From ATM1 sp003577165 (GTDB lineage Bacteria; Armatimonadota; Fimbriimonadia; Fimbriimonadales; ATM1): a stretch of 64,000 nt of DNA. The position numbers and the translations under genes were made by a program. Location: NCBI GenBank assembly GCA_030263715.1, contig SZPM01000005.1:130464-194463 (forward strand), read 5' to 3'. Below are positions 47,879 through 56,701 of this stretch, one piece after another. Positions within the stretch are counted from its first letter, which is position 1, and the number at the start of each line of letters is the position of its first letter. Under the pieces are notes generated by a model that saw only the letters and a list, made by a program, of their open reading frames with translations, had not been told where the DNA came from and ran no database searches.

Positions 47879-49537
47879 ATGCTGCTCGAGTTACAGGTCG
47901 AGAACCTCGGGATCATCGAACAGGCGTCCCTCCAATTCGCGGGCGGCATGACGGTAATCACGGGAGAAACGGGCGCGGGGAAGTCCCTCGTCGTGGGCTC
48001 CCTCCTGCTCGCGCTCGGTTCGCGCGCCGATTCGTCCGCCGTGCGAGCCGGCTCCGATTTCGGCCGAGTGCGCGCCGCTTTTCGAGTCAGCGAAGCCGCG
48101 GAAGGAACTCTGCGCGAAGCGGGCTTCGATTCCGAAGACGGCGTGGTCCATGTGCAGCGCGACGTCGGCGCGGAGGGACGGAGCGCGTGTCGCATCAATG
48201 GCAAGCCCGCGCCCGTCGCCGTCGTCCGCCAACTGGGAAACCTCCTCGCCGACCTCCACGGACAGCACGATCACCAGAGCCTCCGCGACTCGTCACGCCA
48301 CGTCGAAGTGCTCGACGCGTTCGGCGGCGAGGTTTGCGGCCGAGCGGCTGACGCCGTCCGCGAGGCTTGGGAGACCTTCTTGCGGGCGCGCGACGAGTTG
48401 GAGTCTCTCGTCGCTGACGATAGGCAGCGCGCGCAGACGATGGATCTCCTCCGGTTTCAGATTGGAGAACTCGAAGCGGCGGGCATCACGCCGGGAGAGT
48501 CGGAAGCCCTGAAAGGCGAACTCGCTCGCCTCACCCATGCTCATGAAATCTCTGAGCGCCTCCAGCAAGCCCTCGACTGCGTCGCGACTGGTGAACCGGA
48601 CGCGCTCGCGCTGCTTCGCGAGGCGGCGAAAGCAGTTGGCGAGGCGGCTTCGCTCGACCCATCGCTCCGAGAGGTCGCAAAGGGCGTCGAGGACGCCTTC
48701 TATGTCGCCGAGGGCGCAGCGGAGGAGCTTCGGAGGGCGACGGCGCTCATCGAACAAAACCCAACGCGCCTGGAGCAGGTCGCAGAGCGGCTCGACACGC
48801 TCTCAAGGCTCCGCCGAAAGTACGGCGAAACCGAGGAGGAGATGCTCGAGTTCCTCGATCGATCAAGAGAGAGGCTCGGCAACCTCGAGCAGGTCGAGGC
48901 AGCGCTGGGCCGCGCAGAGGCGGCGCTGGAGGAGGCGAAGGGTTCCCTCGACGCAGCCTGCGGGAAGCTCACGGCCGCGCGAAAGTCGGCGGCCAAGACC
49001 CTTGAGGCTGCTGTGTTGAAACAGATCCGCGAACTCGCGATGCCGCATGCGACATTCGAAGTGCGGGTCGAGCCCACAGAGCCCAGCGCGACCGGAGCCG
49101 ACCTCGTGGAGTTTCACTTCTCGGCGAACAAGGGCGAGCCTGTGAAGCCCCTCACCAAGGTCGCGTCGGGGGGAGAGTTGAGCCGCCTGATGCTCGCGAT
49201 CGAGACGTCCCTCGCCGGCTTGGGAGGTGTGCCGACCCTCGTCTTCGACGAGGTGGACGCTGGCCTCGGTGGAGAGACGGCCGCAGTCGTCGGCCGAAAA
49301 CTCGCCGACCTCGGACGGAGGCATCAGGTAATCGTCATCACGCACCTTCCCCAGATCGCCTGCCTCGCCGACGCCCACTACCTCGTCGAAAAGGCCCCGG
49401 AAGGCAAGCGGACGGTCGGCCGCGTCCGCCTGCTTGGGCCCGAGGACAGGGTCAAAGAGATAGCGCGAATGCTGTCTGGCGAGGTGGGAGAGACCTCTCT
49501 CGCTCACGCCCGGGAGATGCTCACCGTCTCGGCTTGA
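47879..49537 (+). CDS. recN: DNA repair ATPase RecN
   Basis: SMC-like ATPase for double-strand-break repair, 552 residues, full length. Walker A is GETGAGKS near the N-terminus (MLLELQVENLGIIEQASLQF). The RecN Q-loop region DLHGQHDHQSL follows, then long coiled-coil arms (about residues 165-340) and the C-terminal signature SGGELSRLMLAIE and Walker B LVFDEVDAGLGG. ATG 47879 is 20 nt after mqnA. It may be co-transcribed with mqnA and lies just upstream of rpmH. Confidence 0.95.
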   Translation: MLLELQVENLGIIEQASLQFAGGMTVITGETGAGKSLVVGSLLLALGSRADSSAVRAGSDFGRVRAAFRVSEAAEGTLREAGFDSEDGVVHVQRDVGAEGRSACRINGKPAPVAVVRQLGNLLADLHGQHDHQSLRDSSRHVEVLDAFGGEVCGRAADAVREAWETFLRARDELESLVADDRQRAQTMDLLRFQIGELEAAGITPGESEALKGELARLTHAHEISERLQQALDCVATGEPDALALLREAAKAVGEAASLDPSLREVAKGVEDAFYVAEGAAEELRRATALIEQNPTRLEQVAERLDTLSRLRRKYGETEEEMLEFLDRSRERLGNLEQVEAALGRAEAALEEAKGSLDAACGKLTAARKSAAKTLEAAVLKQIRELAMPHATFEVRVEPTEPSATGADLVEFHFSANKGEPVKPLTKVASGGELSRLMLAIETSLAGLGGVPTLVFDEVDAGLGGETAAVVGRKLADLGRRHQVIVITHLPQIACLADAHYLVEKAPEGKRTVGRVRLLGPEDRVKEIARMLSGEVGETSLAHAREMLTVSA

Positions 49538-49595
49538 CCCCTGGGAGTCGGCGGAGGCGTTCGGGTATCATTCGCCCTCTCATCCGAGGTCGGGA

Positions 49596-49730
49596 ATGAA
49601 GCGCACTTTCCAGCCCAACAACAGGCACCGCCACAAGACGCACGGCTTCCGCATACGCATGCGCACGAAGAACGGCCAGAACGTTCTGAAGCGCCGCCGA
49701 GCGAAGGGCCGCCACAAGATTGCTGCCTAA
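49596..49730 (+). CDS. rpmH: Ribosomal protein bL34
   Basis: A 44-residue, very basic ribosomal protein: MKRTFQPNNRHRHKTHGFRI, then RMRTKNGQNVLKRRRAKGRH and a short tail KIAA. This is the universal bL34 pattern. TATCAT at 49567-49572 may be the -10. The gene overlaps the TTG start of rnpA by 11 nt, as is common. It opens the rpmH-rnpA-yidD-yidC-khpB cluster that is often near the replication origin; no dnaA or DnaA boxes are seen here. Confidence 0.97.
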   Translation: MKRTFQPNNRHRHKTHGFRIRMRTKNGQNVLKRRRAKGRHKIAA

Positions 49731-50046
49731 GAGCCGAAGACTCATCGAGAAACGAGATTTCGACAGGGTCTTCGGGGAGGGCAGAACCTTCCAGTTTCCG
49801 GCCGTGCGCGTAGCGGTCGCAACAGGACAGGGACGGTATGGCATCGTGGCTTCCAAGGCGTTCGGATGCGTCGCGCGCAGGAATACGATCCGCAGGCGAT
49901 GGCGGGAGGCGCTCGGCCAGTTGGCCGCCGAACTTCCGCTCAACCTGGATGCCGTGTTTGTCGTCAAGGCAGCGGCAGGCTCGCTGCGTGGAGACGCCGT
50001 CAGGGAGGCGCTCAGAGGGGCACTTGCGGCGATTGAAAAGAGTTGA
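49720..50046 (+). CDS. rnpA: Ribonuclease P protein component
   Basis: The protein cofactor of RNase P, 108 residues, which helps the catalytic RNA bind precursor tRNA. The arginine-rich signature is present: VARRNTIRRRWREA (family pattern RNRxKR), after the central strand RVAVATGQGRYGIVASKAFG. The start is TTG 49720 within the 3' end of rpmH. The RNA partner rnpB is not in the window. Overlap with yidD is by 4 nt. Confidence 0.94.
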   Translation: MLPKSRRLIEKRDFDRVFGEGRTFQFPAVRVAVATGQGRYGIVASKAFGCVARRNTIRRRWREALGQLAAELPLNLDAVFVVKAAAGSLRGDAVREALRGALAAIEKS

Positions 50047-50261
50047 AGCGAATAGGAATTCGTTTCGGTGTAGCCATGATTCGGCTGTACCAACGGTGCA
50101 GTCGGTGGACGCCGGCGACCTGCCGATATGTGCCGACCTGTTCGCAGTACACGTTGGAAGCAATTGAGAAGTACGGTCTTATGAAGGGCAGTTGGATGGG
50201 AATGAAGCGGATTTGCAGATGCCACCCGTTCGCCCCGGGAGGATACGACCCAGTCCCATGA
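50043..50261 (+). CDS. yidD: Membrane protein insertion efficiency factor YidD
   Basis: A 72-residue YidD protein with the family cysteine pattern RYVPTCSQYTLEAIEKYG and the tail RICRCHPFAPGGYDPVP, both diagnostic. It is thought to assist membrane protein insertion with YidC. The start is TTG 50043 (TTGA overlap with the rnpA stop). yidC overlaps its stop as ATGA. Confidence 0.94.
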   Translation: MKRIGIRFGVAMIRLYQRCSRWTPATCRYVPTCSQYTLEAIEKYGLMKGSWMGMKRICRCHPFAPGGYDPVP

Positions 50262-51535
50262 GTGCGCAGCCATCCCCACGCTCGAACCTTCTCCAGACAC
50301 TGCTGCTGGTCACAGTCCTCTACCTGGGCTTCATGCTGTTCTTCGGGCCGAGGAATTCTGCGCCGCCGCGAGAACTCTCCGCCGTTCAAACCGCATACGA
50401 CAAGGCGCTCAAGGAGAGGGACTGGCAAAAGGTGTCCATCGAAGGGTACGAACTCGCCCTGCGGCTCGAGGGCCAAACGGAGGGACTTTCGGGCGTCGAA
50501 TTGCAGACCAAGCGCGCCGAAGTTTTCGAAATCAAATATCAAGCCGCCGACGCGAAGATCAAGTACGGCGAAGCTGTCGGCGATTACAACGAAATCGTCA
50601 ATGGGCATACGGAATTGGGCGCGCTGGCGATTGAGGCCAAAGGAACGCCCGCGGAAGTAAAGGCGAAGGCTCGCGCCAACGAGGCCATCGAAATCGGAAA
50701 AGTGGTCGCCAAGAGATCGGCGTCCTCCCTGATTCGATTTGGATACAACGTCATTGACTTCCTTGTCGGCCTGACGGGCAGAGTGCCGGGACTCAGTTAT
50801 TGGCTCGCCTGCCTCCTCCTCGCGATCGTCGTGCGTGCGATCGCTTGGCCCCTTGCCACGAAGCAATACGTCAGTTTCAAGCGGATGGCGCTGCTGCAGC
50901 CTCTCATCAAAGAACTGCAGGAGAAACATCAGGGCCAAGAACTGCAGGCCCAAACGATGAAGCTGTACCAAAAGTACGGAATCAACCCGTTCGCCGGATG
51001 CTGGCCGATCCTCATCCAGATGCCGTTCTTCTTCTGGATTTACTCCTGCATGCGGGCGTACCAATTCGAATTTCACAACGGAACGTTCCTTTGGATCAGC
51101 AAAACCGGAGCAGCCGCCGCGCCAGGCATCGTCGCTCCAAACCTCGGTGAAAAGGACGTTCCGCTCATCATCCTGTACGGCATTTCGATGGTCGTCACTT
51201 CGATCATCTCCGTGCACGATCCTACGAACGCCCGACAGGCGAGGATGATCGGAATCGTGATGGGCGTGCTATTCAGCGTGATGATGCTGTTCTGGCCCCT
51301 GCCCAGTGCGTTCATCCTGTACTGGATCGGAATCAACGTCGTCTCGACGTTCCAAACGTTTTGGCTAAGGACCAAGCCGATCCCGCCGCTCGTGGAAACG
51401 GCCGGCGGAGGGAAAACCAACGGCTTCTTCAAGGGCCTAACCCCCAAGGAAGGGCCCACAGGCATGCTCGATCGCACCGAAAGGAAGACCGGCGCGCCTG
51501 CGATTCACAAGCCGAAGGGGAAGAAGAAAAAGTAG
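50258..51535 (+). CDS. yidC: Membrane protein insertase YidC
   Basis: YidC/Oxa1/Alb3 insertase, 425 residues. After an N-terminal helix (LLQTLLLVTVLYLGFMLFFG) is a helical domain of about 130 residues in place of the large beta domain of proteobacterial YidC. The conserved core starts at VPGLSYWLACLLLAIVVRAI, with the hydrophilic-groove Arg, and continues to IILYGISMVVTSIISVHDP and WPLPSAFILYWIGINVVSTF. The C-terminus is basic (HKPKGKKKK), as needed for ribosome binding. ATG 50258 overlaps yidD. Confidence 0.94.
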   Translation: MSAQPSPRSNLLQTLLLVTVLYLGFMLFFGPRNSAPPRELSAVQTAYDKALKERDWQKVSIEGYELALRLEGQTEGLSGVELQTKRAEVFEIKYQAADAKIKYGEAVGDYNEIVNGHTELGALAIEAKGTPAEVKAKARANEAIEIGKVVAKRSASSLIRFGYNVIDFLVGLTGRVPGLSYWLACLLLAIVVRAIAWPLATKQYVSFKRMALLQPLIKELQEKHQGQELQAQTMKLYQKYGINPFAGCWPILIQMPFFFWIYSCMRAYQFEFHNGTFLWISKTGAAAAPGIVAPNLGEKDVPLIILYGISMVVTSIISVHDPTNARQARMIGIVMGVLFSVMMLFWPLPSAFILYWIGINVVSTFQTFWLRTKPIPPLVETAGGGKTNGFFKGLTPKEGPTGMLDRTERKTGAPAIHKPKGKKKK

Positions 51536-51576
51536 GTCCATAATTCAAGAATCCAACGGGACGGAAGGGCACAAAT

Positions 51577-52344
51577 ATGCCGGAAGAAGTGGAAGCAATG
51601 GGACGGACGCTCGATGAAGCCAAGCGCAACGCAGCCGAACAACTGGGTCTGCCTGTCGAGCGATGTGAATTCGAGATAGTCGAGCAGGCCAACAAAGGCC
51701 TGTTCGCGAAGACCAACTTTAGGGTGCGCGCGACGCCTGCCACCGAGGCAGCCGCGCCCGAGCCTGTCGAGGCGCCGGAGGCTCCTGAGCCGAAGCGAGC
51801 CGTCGTGGAGGCGCCCAAGGTCGAAAAGGAGCCGGAAGCGGCCTCAGGAGACGAGCATGAGGAGGACGAAGAAGTCGTCGTCGCCACGGAGAAGGACGCC
51901 GAGGCGGTCGTCGCGATGATCCAGGGCTTGTTCGAGGCTGCGGGCTTCGACGTGCAGGTCGTCGGCCAAACGATCAACGATCGGTACGTCAATCTCGACC
52001 TGTCCGGCGAGGACACGGATCGCCTCATAGACTCGAAGAATCCTGTCATTGACTCGGTCCAGTACCTCGGCAACGCGATGATCCCACGAGCGGTTGGACG
52101 GGGCGTTCGCCTCACGCTCGACACCCAGCGTCACAGAGAAAAGCGGACCGAGGTGCTCGAGAAGTTGGCGCGCGACATCGGCGAGGCCGTACTGAAGCGT
52201 CAGCAAGAGGCTGTGCTCGATCCTCTGCCCGCCCACGAGAGGCGCATCATCCACCGCGCTCTCATGGCCATGGAAGGCATCGAGACGTACAGCGAAGGCG
52301 ACGAGCCGAATCGCCGCGTCGTGATTTCGCCAAAGCGAGATTAG
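51577..52344 (+). CDS. khpB: RNA-binding protein KhpB (Jag)
   Basis: Jag/EloR/KhpB, 255 residues, an RNA-binding protein linked to cell elongation and sporulation control. Order: Jag-N domain (MPEEVEAMGRTLDEAKRNAA, LFAKTNFRV), an acidic and Pro/Ala-rich linker (about residues 50-108), KH domain (YVNLDLSGEDTDRLIDSKNP) and R3H domain (LDPLPAHERRIIHRALMAMEGIETYSEG, with the R-x3-H core). It follows yidC by 41 nt with GGACGG-like purines upstream. plsC starts 4 nt downstream. Confidence 0.92.
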   Translation: MPEEVEAMGRTLDEAKRNAAEQLGLPVERCEFEIVEQANKGLFAKTNFRVRATPATEAAAPEPVEAPEAPEPKRAVVEAPKVEKEPEAASGDEHEEDEEVVVATEKDAEAVVAMIQGLFEAAGFDVQVVGQTINDRYVNLDLSGEDTDRLIDSKNPVIDSVQYLGNAMIPRAVGRGVRLTLDTQRHREKRTEVLEKLARDIGEAVLKRQQEAVLDPLPAHERRIIHRALMAMEGIETYSEGDEPNRRVVISPKRD

Positions 52345-52348
52345 ACTC

Positions 52349-53047
52349 ATGCCGGCCGCCGCGCGGGCTGACGAGCGTGCCGCGCAGAAAGCGACGCTGT
52401 TCTACAAGTTCGCGCGCTGGGCGGTGAAGGTCTTCTTCTTCCGACTACTCGGAGGATTTCGCGTGCTGCACTCAGATCGCGTTCCGATGCGCGGCCCGGT
52501 CATCTTCTGCGCCAATCACACGAGTTTCGCCGACCCTCCTGCGGTCGGTTGCGCATCTCCGAGACCTTGCACTTTCTTCGCTCAAGCCGGCCTCTTCGTG
52601 CCGATATTCGGGCAGATCATCCGCGCACTCGGCGCGTTCTCGGTTCGTCGAGGCGCGAGCGATGTCGGAGCGTTTCGAACTGCGCTCACGCTTCTCGCAG
52701 AGGGCCGCGCACTCGTCATGTTTCCCGAAGGCACGCGCGGTGACGGCGTCTCGCTCCGACCAGCGCAAAAGGGCGTCGTGGGGCTGGCCCAAAAGTCGCG
52801 CGCGCACGTCGTGCCTGTAGGAATTTGCGGCGCGCACAAGAGGCTGCCGAAGGGCGCGAAAATTCCGAGATTCTCGAAGATCACCGTCGTCTTCGGCGAA
52901 CCACTCACCTTCGAAGGTTACGCATCGTCCGTCGGCGCAGACCGCGCGAAGGAGACATTCGGCGAGGAGATCATGCGCAGGATCGCAGCCCTGGTCGCAG
53001 AGTGCGGCCCGCCGGTCAAAACATCCGGCGAAACTGAATCCCGATGA
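52349..53047 (+). CDS. plsC: 1-acylglycerol-3-phosphate acyltransferase
   Basis: PlsC-type acyltransferase of phospholipid synthesis, 232 residues. The catalytic HX4D motif is NHTSFADPPAVG and the substrate motif is MFPEGTRGDG. KFARWAVKVFFFRLLGGFRV is the hydrophobic N-terminal segment. ATG 52349. Its 3' end overlaps by 32 nt the 3' end of the minus-strand barrel protein gene (converging tail to tail), so the two messages are antisense there. Confidence 0.92.
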   Translation: MPAAARADERAAQKATLFYKFARWAVKVFFFRLLGGFRVLHSDRVPMRGPVIFCANHTSFADPPAVGCASPRPCTFFAQAGLFVPIFGQIIRALGAFSVRRGASDVGAFRTALTLLAEGRALVMFPEGTRGDGVSLRPAQKGVVGLAQKSRAHVVPVGICGAHKRLPKGAKIPRFSKITVVFGEPLTFEGYASSVGADRAKETFGEEIMRRIAALVAECGPPVKTSGETESR

Positions 53048-53633
53048 GGGTGTCGGAATCCCGACTCATCGCTCGAAGAACCAATCCCTTCGCCGGCTCC
53101 ACCTCAATGCCGAGAAGGCGAGCGTGCGTGTCATGCTCGCCGAAGAGGGAGATGCCGCGGAATACCGGAAGGTAGAAGTTCAGAAAGAGGCCGCGAATCC
53201 CTCCGATGCCGAAGCCAAGCGTGAATTGCGCTCGCTCCTTCTTCGCCCACTCCGAGTAGATGTTCAACTGTGACGTGAAAGCGACGTACGGGCTGATTCC
53301 ACGGTCTGTCTCATCGAACACGTCTATGATGCCAACCGCAAGGCCAGGGGCGTATTCGGGAATCGGTTGAGTGATTCCATATTGGACGTCCATCGAGGCG
53401 GCCCGTCCCGACGCCGGGAGGTCTTCATAAGTGGCCCGTATCTCGATGAACGAGCCGACCGAGAACTCAAGCGAGCCGAGCCAACGAGAATTGTCCTTCA
53501 CGTAGGACAAGTAATCGAGTTGAAACTCTCCTGCCTGGAGAGAATACGCGGTCGGCGTCGTAACAATCGTGTCCGCGCTCGCGGAAACGGACATGGCAAG
53601 AAAGGCAGTCGACAGGAGGCGCCTCGAACTCAC
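53016..53633 (-). CDS. Small outer-membrane beta-barrel protein
   Basis: A 205-residue exported protein. A signal peptide (LLSTAFLAMSVSASA) is followed by amphipathic strands such as EFQLDYLSYVKDNSRWLGSL, FIEIRATYEDLPASG, RAQFTLGFGIGGIRGLFLNFY and a C-terminus ending IGIQFRRMF with a terminal Phe, the classical outer-membrane sorting residue. No domain is named with confidence; it resembles short YjbH-like barrels. It overlaps the start region of the next upstream gene by 4 nt (53630-53633), so they are coupled. Function unknown. Confidence 0.72.
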   Translation of the reverse strand: MSSRRLLSTAFLAMSVSASADTIVTTPTAYSLQAGEFQLDYLSYVKDNSRWLGSLEFSVGSFIEIRATYEDLPASGRAASMDVQYGITQPIPEYAPGLAVGIIDVFDETDRGISPYVAFTSQLNIYSEWAKKERAQFTLGFGIGGIRGLFLNFYLPVFRGISLFGEHDTHARLLGIEVEPAKGLVLRAMSRDSDTLIGIQFRRMF

Positions 53634-54634
53634 GGCGACGAGGATACCGCGCCGCCACCCCCCGAGCCTCGAATCCGCTCCTGGTCATCGCGCTCCGACC
53701 TCCGAAGGAGAGTCCCGAACGGCATCGTTTGGACGATCGGCGGCTTCTCACCCTTCAGAAGCGCTTCGATCGCATCCTGCACGTACTTTCGGTTCGTCTC
53801 GCGGTCACGTGTGTTCGAGTCGATAGCGCCCGCGTAGGCACACTTGCCATCGCGAGCGAGCAGCACGGCCGTTGGCGTGTGAGTAATTCGAAGCGCGTCC
53901 GCGAATCCGAACCCCGGATCCACCACGCACGGAAACTCGAACATCGCCGCCTTTGCGAATTTCGCAACAGTCTCCTCCGTTTCGTCGTACGACGGGAACA
54001 GCGCAACAGTCGAGATCTTCCTCTCAGCGCAGAAATTCGCGAGCTTCACGATGCGGTCGGCATACATCGCATCCACGACGCCGGTTGACGACAAGAACAG
54101 TAAGAGGAGACCGCGATCGCTCTCGCGGGGCTCGATCCCGAACGGCGCGCGCGGATCGGGACACGGGTAACCGTAGGGTACGAGCCTGCCCGAAAACCAA
54201 TCCGCGAGCGACTCTGCGAAGGAGGGGCCGAGCGACGACCAAACGCGCACCACGCGACCCTTCGCGTTCACGAGCACGCACCGCCTCTGCGGCTTTCCGT
54301 TCACCAGCGCGTCGAGCGCGGTCAGAGCGTCCTCGCCGCACGAGTAAAGGCTCACCCGCTCGCCAGCGGACTCGGAAAGCGCGGAGAGCCGCTCGGGCGC
54401 CAAAAGGCTGAGCACCGCGATCTCGAGCTTCTCTTTTGACAGCGACACGAGACTCAGCGGAGCGAGGAGGTGATTGTCCCCTGGAGTGGAGAGGTCGAGT
54501 CCTGTGATGAGCGCGACGCTTCGGCCCGAAAACGCGGCGAGTTTGACGGGCTTGCCGTCGGTCGCTGCCAGCGCGATGTCTGGGCAGGCAGATCCAATCG
54601 CAAGCGCGGCGACGAGAGCGAACATCGGCACCAT
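53630..54634 (-). CDS. Secreted protein with two redoxin-like domains lacking active-site cysteines
   Basis: A 334-residue exported protein. Signal peptide MVPMFALVAALAIGSACPDIALA. Domain 1 (about residues 25-150) starts GKPVKLAAFSGRSVALITGLDL, an AhpC/TSA-like first strand. Domain 2 (about 175-290) starts GLLLLFLSSTGVVDAMYADRIV and ends ALRITHTPTAVLLARDGKCAYAGA, a redoxin fold with cis-Pro (HTPT). The positions where peroxiredoxins or thioredoxins carry their Cys read SSTG, so catalysis is unlikely. ATG 54634 is taken as the start. It is upstream of the barrel protein. Confidence 0.68.
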   Translation of the reverse strand: MVPMFALVAALAIGSACPDIALAATDGKPVKLAAFSGRSVALITGLDLSTPGDNHLLAPLSLVSLSKEKLEIAVLSLLAPERLSALSESAGERVSLYSCGEDALTALDALVNGKPQRRCVLVNAKGRVVRVWSSLGPSFAESLADWFSGRLVPYGYPCPDPRAPFGIEPRESDRGLLLLFLSSTGVVDAMYADRIVKLANFCAERKISTVALFPSYDETEETVAKFAKAAMFEFPCVVDPGFGFADALRITHTPTAVLLARDGKCAYAGAIDSNTRDRETNRKYVQDAIEALLKGEKPPIVQTMPFGTLLRRSERDDQERIRGSGGGGAVSSSP

Positions 54635-54705
54635 TTTGCGCTAACTGCAAAAGCAGAAGGGCGCCGGGACTCGTCTTCCCCGGCGCCCTTCATGTCAGTT
54701 TCCGC

Positions 54706-56151
54706 CTACTGCGGAAGCTGGGGATTCTCTGTCGGAGGGATTTGCGGAGGCTGTCCTCCAGCCGGCGGCATCGGCATCTTTCCCCCCCGGCCCCGCATCG
54801 CGAAGAGAACGACCACGACGACGACCACCACGGCCCCCGCCACGCCCGCAACGAGCACCATCGAAGGACCAGACTTGTCCTTGCCGTCGAGGATCGCCTT
54901 CTCGGCCATCTGCTTCTTCGCGGCGACGGCCGGCACTCCCGGCCTCAAAGTCTCGAACTGCGACAGTTTCTCCTTTGCAACCGAGTACCTCTCGTTCTGA
55001 ATGAGATCGAGCGCCTCGGACCAGAGTTTAGCGGTCTGGCTCTCCGCAGGCGTTACATTGGCTCGCTGCAGGAATTCCTTCACGACGGTCATCGGGATCA
55101 CGAAAGCAGCGCCCTCGGCTTGCGCGCCCTGCTCGTCCAACAAAGTGAACGTCGAAAGTCCAACCACTTCGCCGTACTTGTTGAACACGGGGCCGCCGCT
55201 GTTGCCGCCGCGGATCGCCGCATCCGTCTGGATCACCTCCCATCCGCCGGCCATCTGCTTCTTCGAACTGACGAGACCTGCGGTGAGCGACGGCTCGTTG
55301 ATGCTCGACGCATCGAACGCGGGGAAGAACGTCGCGTCGGCCGGATAGCCGAGAGGATACAAGTTGTCTCCCACATTCAGAGCCTTGTCGTCCCCGATGC
55401 GAAGCGTCGGGCAGTTCTCCTGAGCGATCTTGATGATCGCTACGTCCTTGCCCGGTGTCGGTTCTCCGACAGCGTTCGTGAGAACTTCTGCCGCCACCGG
55501 CTTCGTCGTGCTCGTGATACCTGGCAAGTTCGCGCCGAGGTGAACCGCCACGCTTCGGCTGATGTCACCGATCTGCATGTACTTAACGTAGAAGTTGACC
55601 GCGGCCTGCTTCAGCATCTCGATCTGCCTCTCTGTGGCGCCGCCACCGAGGGCTTCGTTGAAGTCCTGCACGTCCTGTTGGATGAACTGAGTCAAACCAT
55701 TCTCGGCGAGCGCCCACTTCAGCGATTCCGGATCGTCCGTCACAACGTGCGCATTCGTGACGATATAACCGTCCGGTGTCACGAAGAAACCGGAGCCGAC
55801 ACCGTCAATCTGCGCATCCACCGTCATCATCTGGTTCGTTGGGACCAGATACGTTTCGAGGTTCGACAGCATCTCCTCGAGGACCGCGTCCACCACTTCC
55901 TGCTCCGACATTCCCTGAGCGAGCGCGGCCTGCGCGTCTTGCAGCAGCGCGTTCATGTTCGCCTCATGGTAGGTGACCGCGGGCACCGAGACAGAAGCGA
56001 CGTAAGTGGTTTGGATCAACACCGTGCCGGGCTTCGCTTCGTCGGCGATCCGGCTCGTCTCGAGAACCGTCCGACCCTTACTTTGCGAGCACGCGCCAAC
56101 CAGCGCGACGCCGGCGGCGACGAGAAACAAAAGAACAATCCTCTTCAACAT
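54706..56151 (-). CDS. Trypsin-like serine protease lipoprotein with C-terminal membrane helix
   Basis: A 481-residue DegP/HtrA-class protease without a PDZ domain. A lipobox (ALVGA|Cys21) anchors the N-terminus. The triad is His135 (IVTNAHVV), Asp236 (GKDVAII) and Ser318 (GGNSGGPVFN). About 80 residues are inserted between His and Asp (NGLTQFIQQDVQDFNEALGG...). A helical or TPR-like stretch follows (AKLWSEALDLIQNERYSVAKE), then a membrane helix (VLVAGVAGAVVVVVVVVLF) and a Pro-rich tail. Having both a lipid anchor and a C-terminal helix is unusual and would tether both ends of the enzyme. Role: envelope protein quality control, inferred. Confidence 0.86.
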   Translation of the reverse strand: MLKRIVLLFLVAAGVALVGACSQSKGRTVLETSRIADEAKPGTVLIQTTYVASVSVPAVTYHEANMNALLQDAQAALAQGMSEQEVVDAVLEEMLSNLETYLVPTNQMMTVDAQIDGVGSGFFVTPDGYIVTNAHVVTDDPESLKWALAENGLTQFIQQDVQDFNEALGGGATERQIEMLKQAAVNFYVKYMQIGDISRSVAVHLGANLPGITSTTKPVAAEVLTNAVGEPTPGKDVAIIKIAQENCPTLRIGDDKALNVGDNLYPLGYPADATFFPAFDASSINEPSLTAGLVSSKKQMAGGWEVIQTDAAIRGGNSGGPVFNKYGEVVGLSTFTLLDEQGAQAEGAAFVIPMTVVKEFLQRANVTPAESQTAKLWSEALDLIQNERYSVAKEKLSQFETLRPGVPAVAAKKQMAEKAILDGKDKSGPSMVLVAGVAGAVVVVVVVVLFAMRGRGGKMPMPPAGGQPPQIPPTENPQLPQ

Positions 56152-56212
56152 AACCCCTCCTCAGACAGTACTGACATTCTACGCCGCAGGCCGTCCGTCC
56201 TTCCGGCCGGCG

Positions 56213-56701
56213 TCAGTCGTGTGCCGTCCCGCCGTTCGCCTGCTCCAGCAGGTGCTCCAGGACATGCGCCAGAGCCTCCACCCCCGTCCTGGCCCCGGCG
56301 GGCGATCCCGGCAGGTTGACCACCAGCGTCCTGCCGTGGAGGCCGCAGACCCCCCTCGACAGGCAGGCCATCTCGGTCTGCTCGAGCCCCCGAAGGAGAA
56401 GCAAGGTCTCGAGGCCCGGTGCGCGCTTGTCGAGAAGAGGCAGGGTCGCCTCCGGGGTCGTGTCCCTCGGCGAAAAGCCCGTGCCGCCTGTGGTGAAGAC
56501 CGCATGGCAAGTCTCGCAGAGATCGCGGAGGGCTGCCGAGATCTGGTCGGGCTCGTCCCGCACGATGCAGGTCTCGAACTCGGTTGCCCCCAGAGCGGCC
56601 AGCGCGTCTCGAATGGCCGGGCCGCTCGCGTCGGTGCCCGGATCCCGGGTGTCGGACACCGTCACGATTCCAAACCTAAAACGGCTCAGTCCGCTTTCCA
56701 A
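56213..56701 (-). CDS. mogA: Molybdopterin adenylyltransferase (MogA/MoaB family)
   Basis: A 162-residue protein of the MogA/MoaB family, which adenylates molybdopterin before molybdenum insertion. Signature: GIVTVSDTRDPGTDASGPAI, CHAVFTTGGTGFSPRDTTPEA and TLVVNLPGSPAGARTGVEA. It starts inside the last codons of moaC (16-nt overlap), so the pair is one unit. It belongs, with mobA at 17.6 kb, to the cofactor supply for the NarG-like enzyme. Confidence 0.9.
   Translation of the reverse strand: MESGLSRFRFGIVTVSDTRDPGTDASGPAIRDALAALGATEFETCIVRDEPDQISAALRDLCETCHAVFTTGGTGFSPRDTTPEATLPLLDKRAPGLETLLLLRGLEQTEMACLSRGVCGLHGRTLVVNLPGSPAGARTGVEALAHVLEHLLEQANGGTAHD

Noticed and set aside
49538..49595. Origin of replication near rpmH
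   Set aside because: No DnaA box or dnaA is seen; the rpmH cluster alone is not evidence of oriC.
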